From positions 1 through 64,000 of the forward strand of contig JABVXV010000110.1 in NCBI GenBank assembly GCA_013365325.1: 64,000 nt of DNA, given 5' to 3'. This DNA is from Dipetalonema caudispina (lineage: Eukaryota; Nematoda; Chromadorea; Rhabditida; Onchocercidae). Within the stretch, counting starts at the first letter, position 1. Each line of letters opens with the position of its first letter. Made by a program: the position numbers and the translations under genes. The notes beneath the pieces were generated by a model. That model saw nothing but the letters and a program-made list of their open reading frames with translations. It did no database searches and had not been told where the DNA came from. Positions 42,401 through 57,800 of this stretch are shown here, piece after piece.

Positions 42401-44729
42401 TGAATATTTGAAATGACTGACTTTTTTGATTAAAACGAATCATTTTCTAGAGGCAAATTTATAGTTCCTTAACGACACTACCGGATATTACATTACATAC
42501 TGTAGACTTTGATCGAGTTTTTCCCGGTTAATGTCAATTCAATCACTGTGTTAAGCTAATGTGGTTATCGATAGGTAAAGGGGTTCGAGACCAAAAGTTA
42601 GAATTGGAAAACTTTCTGTCAAAAGTCTCATGAGACATGGAAGAACCGGCTGTGTACAATGGATAAATCATGAAAAAGTTGGAACTTCCCAGAAGTGCAA
42701 CAGGATGGTATGAAGGTGATGCAATTGTTTAAAAGGAAATGGCATTAATTAAATAAGAAATCAGAAAAATGAAACTTGAATGTGGTGGCAGAAATCAGTA
42801 ACATAACGATCTGCAACCAAATGAAACAGTTCGAAACATGTTTTTTAGGGATATTCCGTCATTTTGGAGTGACATCTTGAAGTCGGGAAATTGAGAATTA
42901 TGCTAAAGAAACAGAAATTGGCATTATTTTGACGTGAACTGTGCAGTCAACGTGTATCTGTGTAACTTATTAAAAGATACATTTGCATCTGTAAAAAGTT
43001 AAAATCACTACTAATAAAAGTTTTTTAAAAGTAAAAATTAATGCAACAATTGACCGAAATGGAAGAATTTGGTGCAGATCTGGAATATTTAAAGTATGTA
43101 ATCAGCGTACTTCAACCCTACTTCCATACCTAATTCAACCTATTTGGAATGAAACAACTCGGTGTTTGTTGCTAGGAATCAAATAATTTATTAGAAGCAG
43201 TATTTTATGCTATCAAAATAATGTAAATGTATTAAGAGAGGTGCTGCAGTGAGATTTTACGGTTAGAAGACTTGAGAATGGCTTCAGTTATAATGACGTT
43301 ACATCATTATTTAAAATATAATTTGACTGATACTATGTTATACTTTGCTACATTAAGCTATTTTTTCTTTCTAAATGATTATGTCATGAAACTGAAATTC
43401 GAAACGTTTGGATATCCTCAATCAACAAAATAAAACACCATTTATTTTGCTTCAAACAGTCAATCAGTAATGTTATCATTCAGTGCAGTAACATAACTTG
43501 CTTGGAAAAACTGTGCGAAAAAAGTCGCATATCGAATACTTGCGGTTAGTTGGTATCATTCCAGGTGAAGAGGAATTAGGGAAAGTTTAGTCAAATTTCT
43601 TCTTAAAAATTACTAAAATTCATGCTTTTCATTGAAGTTTACCGCACTTTTTAGTATAACTAATTTGTTCAGTGTTCTAACCGCTGCTGTGGTGGTATAA
43701 AGCGGAACTTTATAAATATTATAGAATAGTACGTAAAACATAGTACATCAAAACTAGAAATGAATCGCAACTCCGTTAGTTTCTGAAAATGATGACAAAG
43801 GACAAACAGGGAATCCTTAACTTTATAGTAACAATAACCGGAAAGCATAGTGGATAATAGCAGCAATCTATGAACGTATAAGCCAAAGCCAAGCTTACTT
43901 GTCTACTTCATCCATGACTTGTTGACATGCAAGGCGCTTTCGTCTCCTCAACAACATTATTAAGAACGCTTTACATGAAATCAATTTATTTGATGGTTAA
44001 CCAATTCATGCTTCAAATATTATAGAAATAAAAATGTTGCTGACAAGCTATTCTACTATTCTCTTTTTCACTCCTAATTACTACTCTAAGCCTACAGAAT
44101 TTTGCTCAATGTTTTAATGATAGTAGTTCCTTTCATTACCTACCCGCATGATTGCTAATAGCAAATCCACGAATAACGATGTGTAGTAGTAACAAATAAT
44201 AATTATAAGTCTCACATTTCACCATTCATTTTATTAACTCTTCATCATCTTATTACTACAATAGTGATCACCTAAGCGCATAATGTTCTTTTAAGTAGAA
44301 TAAAATATATAGTTGGATCAAAATATATTGCTAACAATTTCAGGAGAATGTCGGTGAATAAGCTACTAGCTCATACTTTCAAATTTGCATATGATTCGAT
44401 TCTGCTTGTCATGGGACTCTAGAGGATGCAACAATTTGTTGCAAGTAGAACGGAAAGAGCAGCCTAAAACTTTGGGGGAAGATATAGCAGAAGTAACGAA
44501 AATCTAACCTACCACTTGAAAGTAATAGAAGTACCAAGGTAACAAGGCGGTAGATTTAATTATTGTATAACTTCCTGTCTTTCCACAATTCTAGTTCTGA
44601 ATCAACGATATAGCGCTATTTACGGCTCAGTTTAAGAATGATCTTCAGAGATTTCGATTACTAGATGGTACTCAAAGTATGAGTAATTAATAATTATAAT
44701 GAGACACAATGAGATGGAAAAAGCATTAT

Positions 44730-44870
44730 TGATAAGGCCATTGATAACGGAGGCGATAATAGTACTAGATGATAATGATAATAACGGAAATTATGATAAA
44801 GAACGTGATGACAGTAATTTCATTAATTCGATGATATTTATCTCTGATAATGATGATGGTGATTTATAAT
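44730..44870. repeat. GAT/ATAATG-rich simple sequence
   Basis: Degenerate GATAATGATAATAA-type units over about 140 bases. A similar but shorter patch lies near 50970-51030. No function is evident. Confidence 0.6.
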
Positions 44871-45655
44871 GTTAATGTTAAGAACATAGTTTGACAAATA
44901 AAATCATGCAATATAAGTATGAGCAACAAACCAAACAGTGATAGTAAAATAAAACAGTAAAAAGAAGATAGATTACAGCTTACCATGGGCACATACCAGC
45001 CAGCTAAAAAAAGTACCAAAACCGAAAAGGCTTTCTTTGGTTTCGGAAGAGAAAGAGAGAGAAAAAGAGAGGGAGGGAAAGAAGAAAAGAAGGGAAAACC
45101 GACTGTGCAACGACTGCCGCAATGACATCTTACTCAATAACAAAAAGTGCATATCAATGAATGATATGCTGCTGCTTCGATGGCAGACCCCGTTATCGTC
45201 TAAGGGAACCCTTTAGAATTATTCTAATTATGGGTTCTCGATTATTAGAACGGGCCTAAAACGATGAAGGAAGAGTAGATCCAGAAAAATCTCGATAACG
45301 GATGGATGGATGAATGAATGAATCCAGAAAGGATACGATTCAAAAGTGCGTTCATATACGGATGAATGACTCTTCCTGTTCCTTTCTTCCCTACCGCCTT
45401 AAATATTTCAAATAACAACGCGATACATAGCAGCAATCAGCGGCATCCACGAAGTACATCGAATGGCCTTTCATTCATTCCTATGCTTACACTTTCAATT
45501 TTTTCCCTATCATTCTAAATGCAACTAACTCCTCCACTACTTCTCTTCCCCTGTCTTTCACCATTCCTCATTCTTCATTCTGTTCCACTTTGGGACTCCT
45601 TGCCCTTTTTTCCCATTTTCAAATTCACTTTTCGTTCCATTACCTGATTGCTATA

Positions 45656-45678
45656 CTCTCTCTCTCTCTCTCTCTCTC
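45656..45678. repeat. (CT)n microsatellite
   Basis: Perfect CT dinucleotide run of 23 bases inside a longer pyrimidine-rich stretch (about 45480-45710). Confidence 0.95.
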
Positions 45679-48600
45679 ACCCCCTTCATAGCATCTCCTC
45701 TTGCTGTTTCGGAGGAAGTGACATTCATTCTCGGTATCACTTCGTTCGATTCCACTGAATTGAGATCTTACCTTGCATTTAGAGGTATCACATGTCACTA
45801 AGATGTCCGTCACACTGTAATGTGAATTCGTTCAAGCACTATCAAGCTAAAATTGGCATTTTAAAGAGTTAGATGAAATAGTTAGGACTTCATGAGCAAA
45901 AGAAGCGGTGATAAGAAATGGTTAATTAATACTTGGAAAAATAATGGGATGAAATAAGCTGGTCACTTAAGCATTTTGGTGTTCAAGCTTGAGTATAATG
46001 TAATCATAAATATATCAGATTCGATTCTCATCACTGGAATTGGATGCAGTCCATCAGGAACCTTCAACAATTGAAAAAGAAATAGAAAATGCCTGCCAGA
46101 GGAAATTTTTTGGTTAAGGCACTGTGACGCAAAGGTCTGATGAAGTGATGCGATTTCAAGGTTACTTAAACGATATCAAGATTACCTGCTTCCAATAAAG
46201 GCCAACCTTATTTGAGACTTTTTTTAAGATCAGCACTATCAGAAAGCGGAAGTTACAGGCAATCAAATATAGCAGAATTTATTTGGATGAGTACTCATCA
46301 CTTGTTCCAATTCAATGTGTCCACAACTTATCTGGTACTTTCGCTTGCTTTCACCAAACTTCTTGAAAAAGAGGTGAAGTTTTCCTTTGCCTTAATTATC
46401 CCCCGGTCCACTTTTTAAAAATTTAAACCGAAAAAAAGGAATATCTATAGTGGAAGAGTGGAAGTTTAACGGAACTGTGTAAGACAAAGTTCGGAAGTAA
46501 TTCATAAATAAACAGCAGGTTTTTCAGCAATAGAATTGTCCTCAGGCAAGATTTGCTTTCGTCCAGAAGACATAATCGAAGCCAGTTTACCTGCGAAACT
46601 CGAATGGGAAGGATGGGAATCACTTTTACATCGTGTGGAACTCAAAACTTTAACGTATAATTGCCATATATTCATTGTCTCATTCGAATTTTTGATCAGT
46701 AATATTTGCCGACGTGCTCACAAGAGAACAGATTGGATGGCAATAGAGAATTGCTACAGTGAACTTTTCTTTGAAACAATGAATCCGGATTATACTTAAA
46801 AACAAAGTGGGTTTATTACCTATAATAAAATTTTCAATCCTATTCCTGACTTTCTTGCGTAAGAGTAACACACGACTGGTTGTAGTCGCTTATTTATTAT
46901 TTTTTTTTTTTTTTTGTAATTTTTAAAAGTTTTTGGAATCACTGTTGTAGGATGCCACACCACATTCGGGTAGTAAATACGCCATGCGGATAAGAAAGTA
47001 TTGCCGCATTTATCACTACAAATACAATTTTTTGTGTCATATACTGTTTCTACACATCCTACTTTTTTTTTTCTGCGAAGCTTCATGCATAATTTCAAAA
47101 AATCATACAAATAATTAAGAAAGGGAGCAACTAATTAATCAAGGAGTGTGACTGAACATAATCAATGAGTTGTAGATTGGATAATTTTTTTTCCTGGCCC
47201 ATTTAAATTAGACAAATTAAAAAGTAGAATTGAAAAATTGTATGCAAGGAAAGTACAAACAGCTGAATAGTCATCAGTGATTAAAGGAATCATTTTGATA
47301 TCCTGAACCATTGTTTCTAGGAAGCCTATGGTATACAGGATTTGATTCCTCCTCATCTGATACACAAACCAAATGAGAAACAAAACAGATATGTCTAATT
47401 TGTGCCTTTCTTTTCTTTTTCCTTCGCATTAACGAAACCGAAAGATGATTAACACGGGAAGTGAAAATATATGAAAAAAAAAAAGCGATAAAATTACTTA
47501 GATGTTGAAATAATAAACAGCATGTGCAGAAGCGGTAATGATAACAAACTGTCCTTAATTATCCATAGCGCTACCATCTCTTTATATCTTCTTCCCCACT
47601 TTGCACATAGCTGAAGCGGAGATTTCTTTCCACTGATAACAACATGTAAGAAAGAAATTAAATAATACTAATAAGTCTTTCTACATTTAAATAGTTCACC
47701 ATTTGTCACTTGAAAACCAAATGTTTTGGGTTTACGGAGAGGAAGATCTCAGCCAGAACGGTACAATCGATGGTTAACCGAAACTTTCCAAAGATACGCG
47801 ATGCTTGAAAATAGCAATATTGATTGGTTTTCCCAAGAAGTAAAATGATTACCTGTTTAATGTTTGGAACAACAGGATAGATTAACCTAATAATCCTAAA
47901 CATGTGGCACAAAACAAGGAATACAGATATTGTCCCCTCTCTACCTCTCCTGCACCCCGTATTTCCTCTCGCGATACTGAACAGGAAGGAAAGTACATTC
48001 CTTGTAAACCATTCACTTGGAAGTATCGTTCTAATTTCTCTCTCAGCTACTTTCGGTTTTTTTTTAACTTTTCACTTCTAGCGAAACTTGTTTCCTCCTC
48101 CCCACCCCATTCCCCCTCCTCCTGTTGTTCCTTCTTCACCAAATTTTCGTATTTTCCTGTTCCATTCATCTCTTTCCGCAGATGAACTTGATCAACAAGA
48201 AAGTCCAAAAACTTTGTTCTTAAATCCATTTAACTGGAACATCAACTTAGTTAAACTATGCTAAAACTAAATGATGCATAATCGACAGTTAGGTATCTAA
48301 AATTAAATTGAAGAAAATTGTATTCTCGAAGAAATCTTATACTCCTCATTACGTCCATTTTATCAAACGATTACTTGACGATGATATGCCTACACTCCCA
48401 ATTCTTTCTGTGGGGACGTATATACATGACCGAATTTTCCATTTGAAATAGGTGTTACCTTCAAGAGGTAGCAACAGATTTAAATTTTACATGGACCTAA
48501 AATGACTAACTTAATCGTTTCCAATATGATAAAAGTTAAATAAAGTTGGAGTAGAAATTGAAAGTAATCTGCCAAAATTACCACCCATATTTGAATCAAA

Positions 48601-51600
48601 TTCTACTTAACAATTTATATCATGCAACATTTTTTTGGACTATGCGGATCATCATTTTTTTTTGGAAAAGCTATGCTGAAATGTTTTGAAATTTTCGAAT
48701 ATTATATACATTTCTTCCTTCCTTTGTATTCTGTGAGAAATGAGGACCAGTATGAAAACAACGTAAAGATCACGTCAAATTCAAATCTTAGAAAAAAAGA
48801 GCTTCTTATAACAACGTAAAATTAAAATTTCGTATTATGACAAAAATAGTTTTCTCATTAATCAAAATGAAGCATTTTTCCTCCTTCATTGAATTTGCAG
48901 ACTGGGCTATTTATTGCTTGTATTTAAATTTATTATTGCTTCTGTTTTTATAGAAAAAATTTTTCTGGACATCCAAGGAATGCTCTTTGGGAATTCTAAT
49001 TTTTGAATTATTTTGTGATTTTCGAATTTTCATAAATCCACAGAAAATTCCGCATATTTTAAAAAAGGACATTTGAAACGAGTAGAATGCAAAGTAAAAA
49101 AAACGAACAAACTGAAAAGCAAATTTCATTCAGAAATCTTTTTTTCCAAAAGGAAAAAATTAAAACAATTTCCACTATTATTTTAGCGTGACCATTTGTT
49201 CAGTTTCATTTCCAATCATTTTCACTACTACTACCACTAACAGTAAACTACAGTCATGCACTACTACAGTCATGCAGTAAATTAGACGGAAAGAAACCAC
49301 ACGCATATGCCTTACTGATATTCCTGTCTTCAGATGGACCCAAAATTATCGCAAGACCAAAAGCCTTCTGTTTAAACAACCCATTGGATTGGTCATGTTT
49401 GATGAAATTAGTGAATGATAACATTGAGTAATTCATGAAGTTTTCTTTTTTTTTTTTTAAAAAAAAAAAATTAAGATTGAACTTTGCAGACACTCGAAAC
49501 TCTCAACAGTTAATTCATACAAAAACCTATTTGAAAACTTTTCCTTTTTTTTTTTAAATGATGCAATAAGCTCTGAAACATACGGTTGGGATTAGGGAAG
49601 AGAATTGTAGAAAGAATTATTAGAAAACATATTACAGTTTTTAATGATACTGTATTGATGCAAAATTTGGTAGGGAAGGAACTAGACTGACAAGCAACAG
49701 AATATTCATAGCTGGTGGAAATGATAACAACTGGAGCCCGACCTCCCTACTTTTCCCACTCTTTCTCCTACTCTCATATCATTTTTATTTAATCTTTTTA
49801 AAATTCAAGAAAAAACGACGTATCCAAAAATCAGTTTACAAATTCAGTTCAATTGAAATTCTTCATCGCTAACATCTGCCAAGTTTATCTAGCCTATATA
49901 GGAAAAGCCAAAACCAAACCTCTGTAGATAGTGAATTGCCCATATATTCCATTTCGACGGAAACTGTATTATTCTTATTTGTTGACGTTATGAAGATAAA
50001 CGGTCAATTTGGCAAAGGAAAACTGTTGCAAAACAGGTTGAACGAAGGAAAACACAGGTCGACTGTTACAACGATGACAATAAGCAGCCGGAAGAAAACA
50101 GTGTATATGAGGAGTCAGGCGGTATTCAATGCCGGTCTATCAGACAAATCAATCACTAAAAGCAATACTGAATCCCAAAAGATCCAGTGGAAGTTGAATA
50201 GCAGAGGATCAGTATCATAATAACAGCACCAGGAATTGCATCTCAAATGCAGAGGATTAGCCAAAGGGGATTGAGAAAGTTTGGAGTTGCAACCGACCAA
50301 TCTAAGAGTACAGTAAATGCTAGATTTCTTACGTGTATACTGAAACCGCTTTGGCCTTTCGCAACAGCCTAACATTCAGTACCTATGTTTACCCATTTTT
50401 TGCTTCTTCATAACTTCATCATTTTCTTCGTTTTTCAGAAAAATAAATGAGAAGCATTTCTTGACCGCAGTTTTCGAATTACAATTTCGAAAAAAAATTT
50501 CGGGGCTTAGGTCGTAAAAATTATAACCTATCATTTCGCTTCTGCTTCTTCCAGAGCATGAAGAAATTAACTAAATTAGTTAGATCAACAAAATAAATTC
50601 AGTTATTGTGATGATATTGCAGTTCACTGTAGTTTCACGATTAATAAGCCACGAGAGGATCCGTAATAGTTCAATCAATGTCTAGAAATTTATTTACGAA
50701 TTGTTTTTAAATTGTGAGGTACCATAGATTCTTTGATGCTATGCAGAGCCAAAAGTTGAAAATCACTTAGCCTTTAAACATTGGACAGTCTTGTAAAGGA
50801 TAAAATGAGTTGAGATCAGGTGAAAGGGAAAACTGGAAATGCACGAGTTGTGGTAGGAAAAATTGCTGAAATTAAAGTCTTCTGCTTTTTTCAATATTGT
50901 TTTTTAATTGGCTGTATCTTGGCTTTACTCTCAAAAAAGGCTTGACCATACTTCATCACAAGCATAACGACAGTAACCATAATAATGGTATCAGCGATAG
51001 TTACGAAGATGATAACGATGATAACTGCTACTAATTGGTGATGCTGTTATGGAAAGTGGAGGAAGCTATAGCTGTAACGAGTTATCCAATAACCACAACA
51101 CTGAAATTGAAAATAACTGGTAGAGAGTACTAACAAACTGTTTTGCACCTTTCACAATCCATTCAAATGAACGTCCTGAATTAAACAAACAGATTATTCG
51201 CTTTTTTATCATCTTTGGGACAATTGCTGAAATTCAGAAGGTCTCACTGGACCAATCCAAAAACGTCTTTGTCGAAAATTCTCTGATTTCATTCCACATG
51301 TATGAGTATATTTAAAATACAGATTAACTTTATGGAAAGCTTAGTGGGATGAATTGAGTAGGTTATTTTTCTCAGCAAGCAGAAAGACCAGTAAATCACT
51401 TTTATTTATTCAGAAATGAACAACAAAAGTAAGCATAAAAGTCAATGGTTGATAAGAAAAAAATCGCGTGAAAAAAATTGAAAAATCGTGGTATTGTTAT
51501 ATAACATTGTGTTCAGAATATTAGCTACCGCCATCTAAGGAACAAAACCAGCAAAAATTAGATAAGACAAAAAAATAATGTAGTTTAGACTGAAATTTAT

Positions 51601-51813
51601 ATTACAAGACTTGGCACTTTCACGATGATATTGAAAATCGGCCATTAGCAGAATAAAAAAAATTCCAATATTCTAGTTCATAATTGAAAAGCGAGAAAAG
51701 GATCCATTCCGTGTAGCAAAAAACATTCAAGTTGATTTGAAATTAAAAAGATACCTGACTGATTTGCTATAATTATTTATAGTCACACTAATATGAATAA
51801 ATTTATGAAATCG

Positions 51814-54800
51814 TCAGAAACGGAGATCAGAATATGACTTCGACATTGGTAATTTTCGCCACAAACGACGAGCAAAAAAACCACTTCTATTCCACCCTTC
51901 ATCTGGAAAAAGAAAATTGAGTAAATTGCAAATCTCAATCAACGATGAACAACTTTGCGACAAATTTAAGCTGATCAAACAATAAAGCATTTTGGGTTAA
52001 TTTGAATTAACTCAATATTTTTAACTAGAACAAACCACTTCGATCCTTGCTTTCCACATTATTTTGGCTCCAGAAACGCTTATTTTTAACTAAATTACCA
52101 ACGCGTGCACGATCCCTCATCATTGTTTGTTGGGTCTTGAAAAGAGAAGCAAAAGTAATCATTTCTTGGGAGAACGATCTTTGACAATCATCCTTTAATG
52201 ACATAAATAAATACTGGAAGTATTCGTATTGATTACCAATTAAACAAAAGCTGAACTTTCAATAAAATTTGATGCGAAACATGATTTGTTATAAAATTGA
52301 TACCTGTGTCGCGCCAAGTGTTGCCACAGGATCTATTTGTACATAAACGGTACGGGAAACTTCGGCTGATTTTGGGAGTAAATTCCTGTTACTTTTGGTT
52401 TCCAAATTACAGTAACTTCCTGAAAGTGAGGCCGTTGCCGTGCACAATGGTATTACCGGGGACTTTTCTGCATTCATTTCCTTTATAGCTGTTGTGGAAT
52501 TCTGAAAGCATCGAATACCTAAGAACGTAGAGAAATTGGTCAAATCAGGAAATCATATGCATAAAACATACATACCTTCAATTTTTATAAATCCGAAAAA
52601 ACTTTTTCCGATCAAATGTGATTTGCCAGTACTGCAAGCTTCTAGACGGAAACATCTAGAACTATGGAAACTGGCTACAGCTTACATTTCAGTCCTTACG
52701 TTGTGCAGATAATTATAGTAAAATTGAAAGAAAAAAGCTGTATATTTTCATGATCCATTGAAACTTTACCCTCAAGCTTCCAACCCTTGATGGCCCCTTC
52801 ATTAGTGGCAGCAAATCCGTTCTCACTGGTGCTGGGGAAAAGCTTTCACTTTTTTTAATAGGTTGTCGGTCAGATATCACTGGAAACACGCTGAAATATT
52901 ACCTTCTCTTATTTTAAATGAGAGAACTGTGACAGAAATAGAGCTATTAGAACTAATACGTTATATTTGATTCCATTAAAATTCCATTTAGAAATTGAAT
53001 TCTAAACTTAACACTTCAAACATATTATTACGATCAAAAAAGATAAACTAACTTCATAGCATTGTAGCATTCATCAATGGTTGATGTAACGGTCTTTACC
53101 GACGATTTCCGATCGCAGCTCGATAGTAAAGATTCAGTAGCGTAAGGTGAGCCAACATTTGACCAAGTCGACGGTATTGCCACGTTTTCTGGCAGTGTTG
53201 TCCAAACTGAATGGCTAAAATGACCTTTTTCGATTTCATACTATATAAAAATTTGAACGAAATTCAGAATAAAATTTTGCGACAATTTCGTTTATGAAAT
53301 ATGGTCAAAATTTACGAACAATTGTGATACACCTTCGATAGATGCAGTATATAAAAATCAAACGGAAAATAAAAAACCCCAGCCAGACCTAGATGGATTC
53401 GTTGGACTTGCTCTGTCGGTAAATCCCGAATTTCGCCGTTCGGCTTCAAGTAAACGGGCTCGACTCTTTTTCACTGCTGATTCAATACTGTCAACCACAG
53501 GTCCCGTGCATTTGGCATCTTCTAGATTGAAATGATTCGCGGATCGTTCACCGTCGTACTTCTAGGAAGCTCAATACAGTGCGAACGAATCGTAATACTT
53601 CATTTTCTTATCATTCATTAACTGATTACCTTTCCAGTATTCAAATGTTTTTCACCTATTACCTTAAATTTCATAAAAATATTGTTAGAATTCACTAGTT
53701 TTCCAAAACTCTCGAAGTGCGAGAAATGCTTTCACTCTAGAACAATTAATTAAACTGAAAACTGGATAAAATAGAGAATTATCACATACCGAAAATGAAC
53801 CTGAAATCGATTTTTGTAGGCTTTTCGTCAGTATGTGGCGAGCACGTATAAGGCTAAATTTTTTGGGTGGTAACTTGATTAGGCCAGGTAATCTATTCAT
53901 AGACTGTGAAGATAATGACGAGGAAAAACCTAAAAGAATCATGAATCAAGTAGAAACACCTGTTGAGAACTTAATGCTTGCATACAGACAATCAATTTAT
54001 TTATGCAATATCCTAAATTTCTTCCTAACTACAATCGGAATTAAGGAAAGAATACAACGATTACTACCAATTAGTAAATCAGGTTCATAATATTTTCCGA
54101 TAACTAATCAAAAACAGGACATACTAAACAACCTTTCTTAATCATATAGAATCTCTGTTAAAGCATTTCCAACTCATGATTTGCAGATTTTTCCTTTGTT
54201 TTTCATCCGAATTTTGAACAGCCTTGAAAAAATCATTCAAGCTCGAAAAATAAACACGAATTACTAACCTTGTGTTGCGAATTCTGATTCCTGTAAGCCA
54301 TCAGGTATTATTCGTTCAATCTGATTGGTATCATCAGTAGATGATGATGGCACTGCCTACAAACTTCGGAGTTGTGAATGCTTGATTTTCATCCGAAAAA
54401 ATATGCAAAATGAACAAGGCAAATAAGGATTGAAACTAACCGTTGTTTCATGGTGCAACATTGCCGGTAATGCTAATTTATCTAACGATGCCGAAAACTA
54501 AAATAAAGTTAAGTAAAACTACAAATAAATACATCGAAAGATAAATAAATAAGTCTGTATATAATTTAAGTTTATGCTTATGCAAATATATTTAAAAAGA
54601 CATCTAACAATACTACAGAACAAAACAATTCTTATGAATTGAGTGAAGATTTGAAATGTAACTAAAATCGTCCTTCTGGCTAGCATGCGATGAAGCTGAC
54701 CTATATTATTCACTTACTTTACAAGCATTCAAATCATTAATCGATTTTCTCACACCACCGATAATACGTTTCGCACGGTTCCAATTTTTCTCTCGCGATG

Positions 54801-57800
54801 AATTTAAATATCTAGATTCCATTCCCAATGACCTTGAACGTTTCGGGAGACGTCTATCGGATACAATTATAATTATAAAACATTGGATATAACTGAATGA
54901 AATATTTTAAAGTCTGATCAATTACGATTAGTTTCTTTTTCGTCACAGAACTAAATTTTGCGTTTTACGGTTTTATTGTGACAACATCGATACATTATAT
55001 CCTTGAAATTTTAGAGTTGTTTTCCAGACAGAACAAACAAGTGCGTCAAAATTGCTGAAATAAAAGTGTGGCTGAATAATTGGTACCATTTTAAACGCTA
55101 GCTTGAAGGATTATTGCATGACGCAATACCATTAAAATACGAAATAGCAAGGTTTATGATTATTATGAGCCAGCAAGGTCAAACTTTTCGTATTTTAATG
55201 AATTTACATTGGAATGACAGTAGACTAAAATTCCAATTCGATTAAACAAGGTTTGTTTCAGGAAAGCCGTTCAGAACTAACCCAGATTGTCCTCGAAAGC
55301 TGCCACATTCGTAATGTTTGCTCCCAGTATTACTTTTCTTTTCCTGCTTCACAAATCGACCTTTAGTTTCCCTACCATTAACATCACACCATTTTCGAGT
55401 ACGCACAGACAATTCTCTCTAAAGTATTTTCAACTATTGCATGGCGCAGAGTATTTGTTTACGTCATACCAGGATCTGAATATACTACTCGGGATGTTTC
55501 CCGAACGCCACCTAAACCAAAAGCAAACTCTTGCAAAATTTGGAACCCGAAGAGTTTGTTTGCTTGCACAATTATAATAGATATGGCAAAAATCACATAA
55601 TCATGACAGCTTAGCGTTTGTTCGACCAATAATTTCCAGTATTAGGGCGATCTATATATTAATAGCTTGATGTCATATGACATTGCCAATGGTATTCACA
55701 CTTTTGTCATCTATTCCTATTTCGTCTAGCCGATTTAACTGTTTAGCCTAAATTCATTTCTTTTTTTTTGGAAGTTCTTGAGTGAATTTTGAAATTCCAA
55801 ATCATTTGCAATGTAAATAATTCAAATATAACTAACCCTTCGGATGATTTCATCAGTCAGTGGCCTTGGCCAGCTATCTGCACGTGAGAGAGATTTATTT
55901 GATACAGCAGCGTTCGAGAATACCGGGATATTGCGATCTCTGGTGGATGAACTAAGCAGGACATCGGATGATTTATCCCAATGTCCAACGGATAATACGG
56001 ACGGTTCACTCTGCGAGTGCAGGCATTCCTCACCCATATCATTTACATACGGCACACAGCACGATGCCATCGATGGAGCATTAGCTGGAAATAGCACATC
56101 CATACATACACACACAAACTGTCTATTGTGAGGTGTAAAAGGTATTCGAACTCTCCAATCCTGTTACATCTTTAAGATTGTTCCACTTGGTGTCATGATT
56201 ACCTGATCATACACCGATACTACTCATTAAGCGTATGTTATTTTGTTTTTACTTGGATACTTCTATCAGACTATCGAAATGATCCTCTCATCCTTCTTTA
56301 GCCACATCCAGTCGTTTCCACTCTCTGATTACGGTTAGGTATTCAATCGAAATGGATGCCGCCTGGTATGATTCGCTCAAATAATAACTGGACTGGTATC
56401 CTATTTATAGATCGCTTTGATAATCATAACAAAGTATATGTACAGTATGGATCCAAGTAACGATAGAAAGTAATCTAAAAATACCAAACGATCTTGGTAT
56501 AGTTTTCTGGATGCAACACGTGAATGTATGATTCTGTAATGATTGAATATTTGCATATGTTACTTACATAACGGAAGAAATCTGGGATCGGTCAGCACAT
56601 TGACATACGAAGCAAATGCACCAGTTGGAGACACTGCAAGCAGAAACAGCGTTTTGTTCAGTTAATCAACACAAATTCCGTGCGCTCAGATCTGCCACTT
56701 TAAGCTCTTCGGAAAGTTCGCAAGAAATTTTTGAGATTAAAATCTCGAAAAAAATTAATATTATTTGGCAGCACTTGGGATAGTGTCGTTAGAGACTAAA
56801 TTGAGTTGAATTAAATATGTGAGGTAAAAGTAACCTGAAGTTTTTGATTTACGGTTCGAACTTCGATGTGCACTAAAATTGAACGGTTAGAAGCAATATA
56901 ATGAGGGAATACCATGTTTGGCTAATTACCTATCACCAGAAAGTAACAAAAATTCCAGTTTCTTGAACTCTTATGAAAATTTTTATATTTGCCTTAAATC
57001 TATTTGTTTTCAAAAAGAAATGAACTCACGAAAGGCCAAAATGATTTGTTCCAGGGTTTTGAATGCTACACATACTGGAATGTTGGATTACCATTTGTGA
57101 AGAATCAGCAAACTTATCCTCATACCACAATCCATCACCTTCTTTCTGCTTCAAGAACGCGGTAAGTAATCCCTAAATTATAAGGTCATGAAATGAATAT
57201 ATTGTTATTGAAAATGATGTAGTTGCAGCACCAAACGATACATATTTTTAAACTGACGTGGTGATAGGGAAGCAGATCCAAGCCATGGATCAGACGTCTC
57301 ATGCAATTAACTCTGATGTGTGTCCATCACGTTCTGACAGACTGCATTCTCGGACTTGCGTCAAATAGTAATACTATCGCATTCCACTGCCGTTTGAATA
57401 ACCTAAAAAGTTATCGCAAAGTGAAATTAATAAATTGAAATGGAGCACGGGAACAACTTACAGGTTTATTAGCTAAATTATAGTGCTTCTCGAGGAGCTG
57501 TATTCGTCCACAAACCAGCGAATACATGCCATCATCCAAACCACTTCTGTCATTTGCGAAGAATTGCAATTTATTGTCGTTAAAACAAACCCGAATAATT
57601 TCGTTCAGAAACCAGAAACCAATCAAACGTTGTGGATAACCATCAACAAGTGCGATCCGGCCATCCTAAAGATGGAATAATTCTCTGGAAATTCTGAACG
57701 AATCATTTCGATTTTACAATGCTTCATTTCGTTTCCATCCTCTGTCTTCCCCTTTTCTCTCTCACCTAGTAAATTAATAGTTTTGCAATTAAAGCGATGA

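Larger units (their letters stand above)
37221..51813. other. gene-poor region, 14.6 kb
   Basis: No gene could be supported on either strand. Contents: a poly-A run (39366-39400), GAT/ATAATG-rich simple sequence (about 44730-44870), a GA-rich block (about 45040-45095), a CT microsatellite (45656-45678), and a short direct repeat ACTACAGTCATGCA at about 49249-49275. Frames at 40819-41040, 42017-42250, 46536-46799 and 49936-50220 are open but have no domain features or in-phase splice partners. The region could hold distal regulatory DNA for the flanking minus-strand gene. Confidence 0.4.

Noticed and set aside
42560..42600. tRNA B-box-like GGTTCGAGACC
   Set aside because: No matching A box or cloverleaf could be formed around it.
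46536..46799. 87-codon plus-strand frame with a protein-like middle segment
   Set aside because: It is isolated: no in-phase neighbours and no recognised family.
49936..50220. 94-codon plus-strand frame
   Set aside because: Low-complexity Ser/Lys/Thr composition, no splice context, and a competing frame on the opposite strand.
52030..52065. short minus-strand candidate exon before the last Dok-7-like exon
   Set aside because: Exon 52135-52099 joins directly to 51902-51814 in phase, so an extra exon with a weak acceptor is unnecessary.
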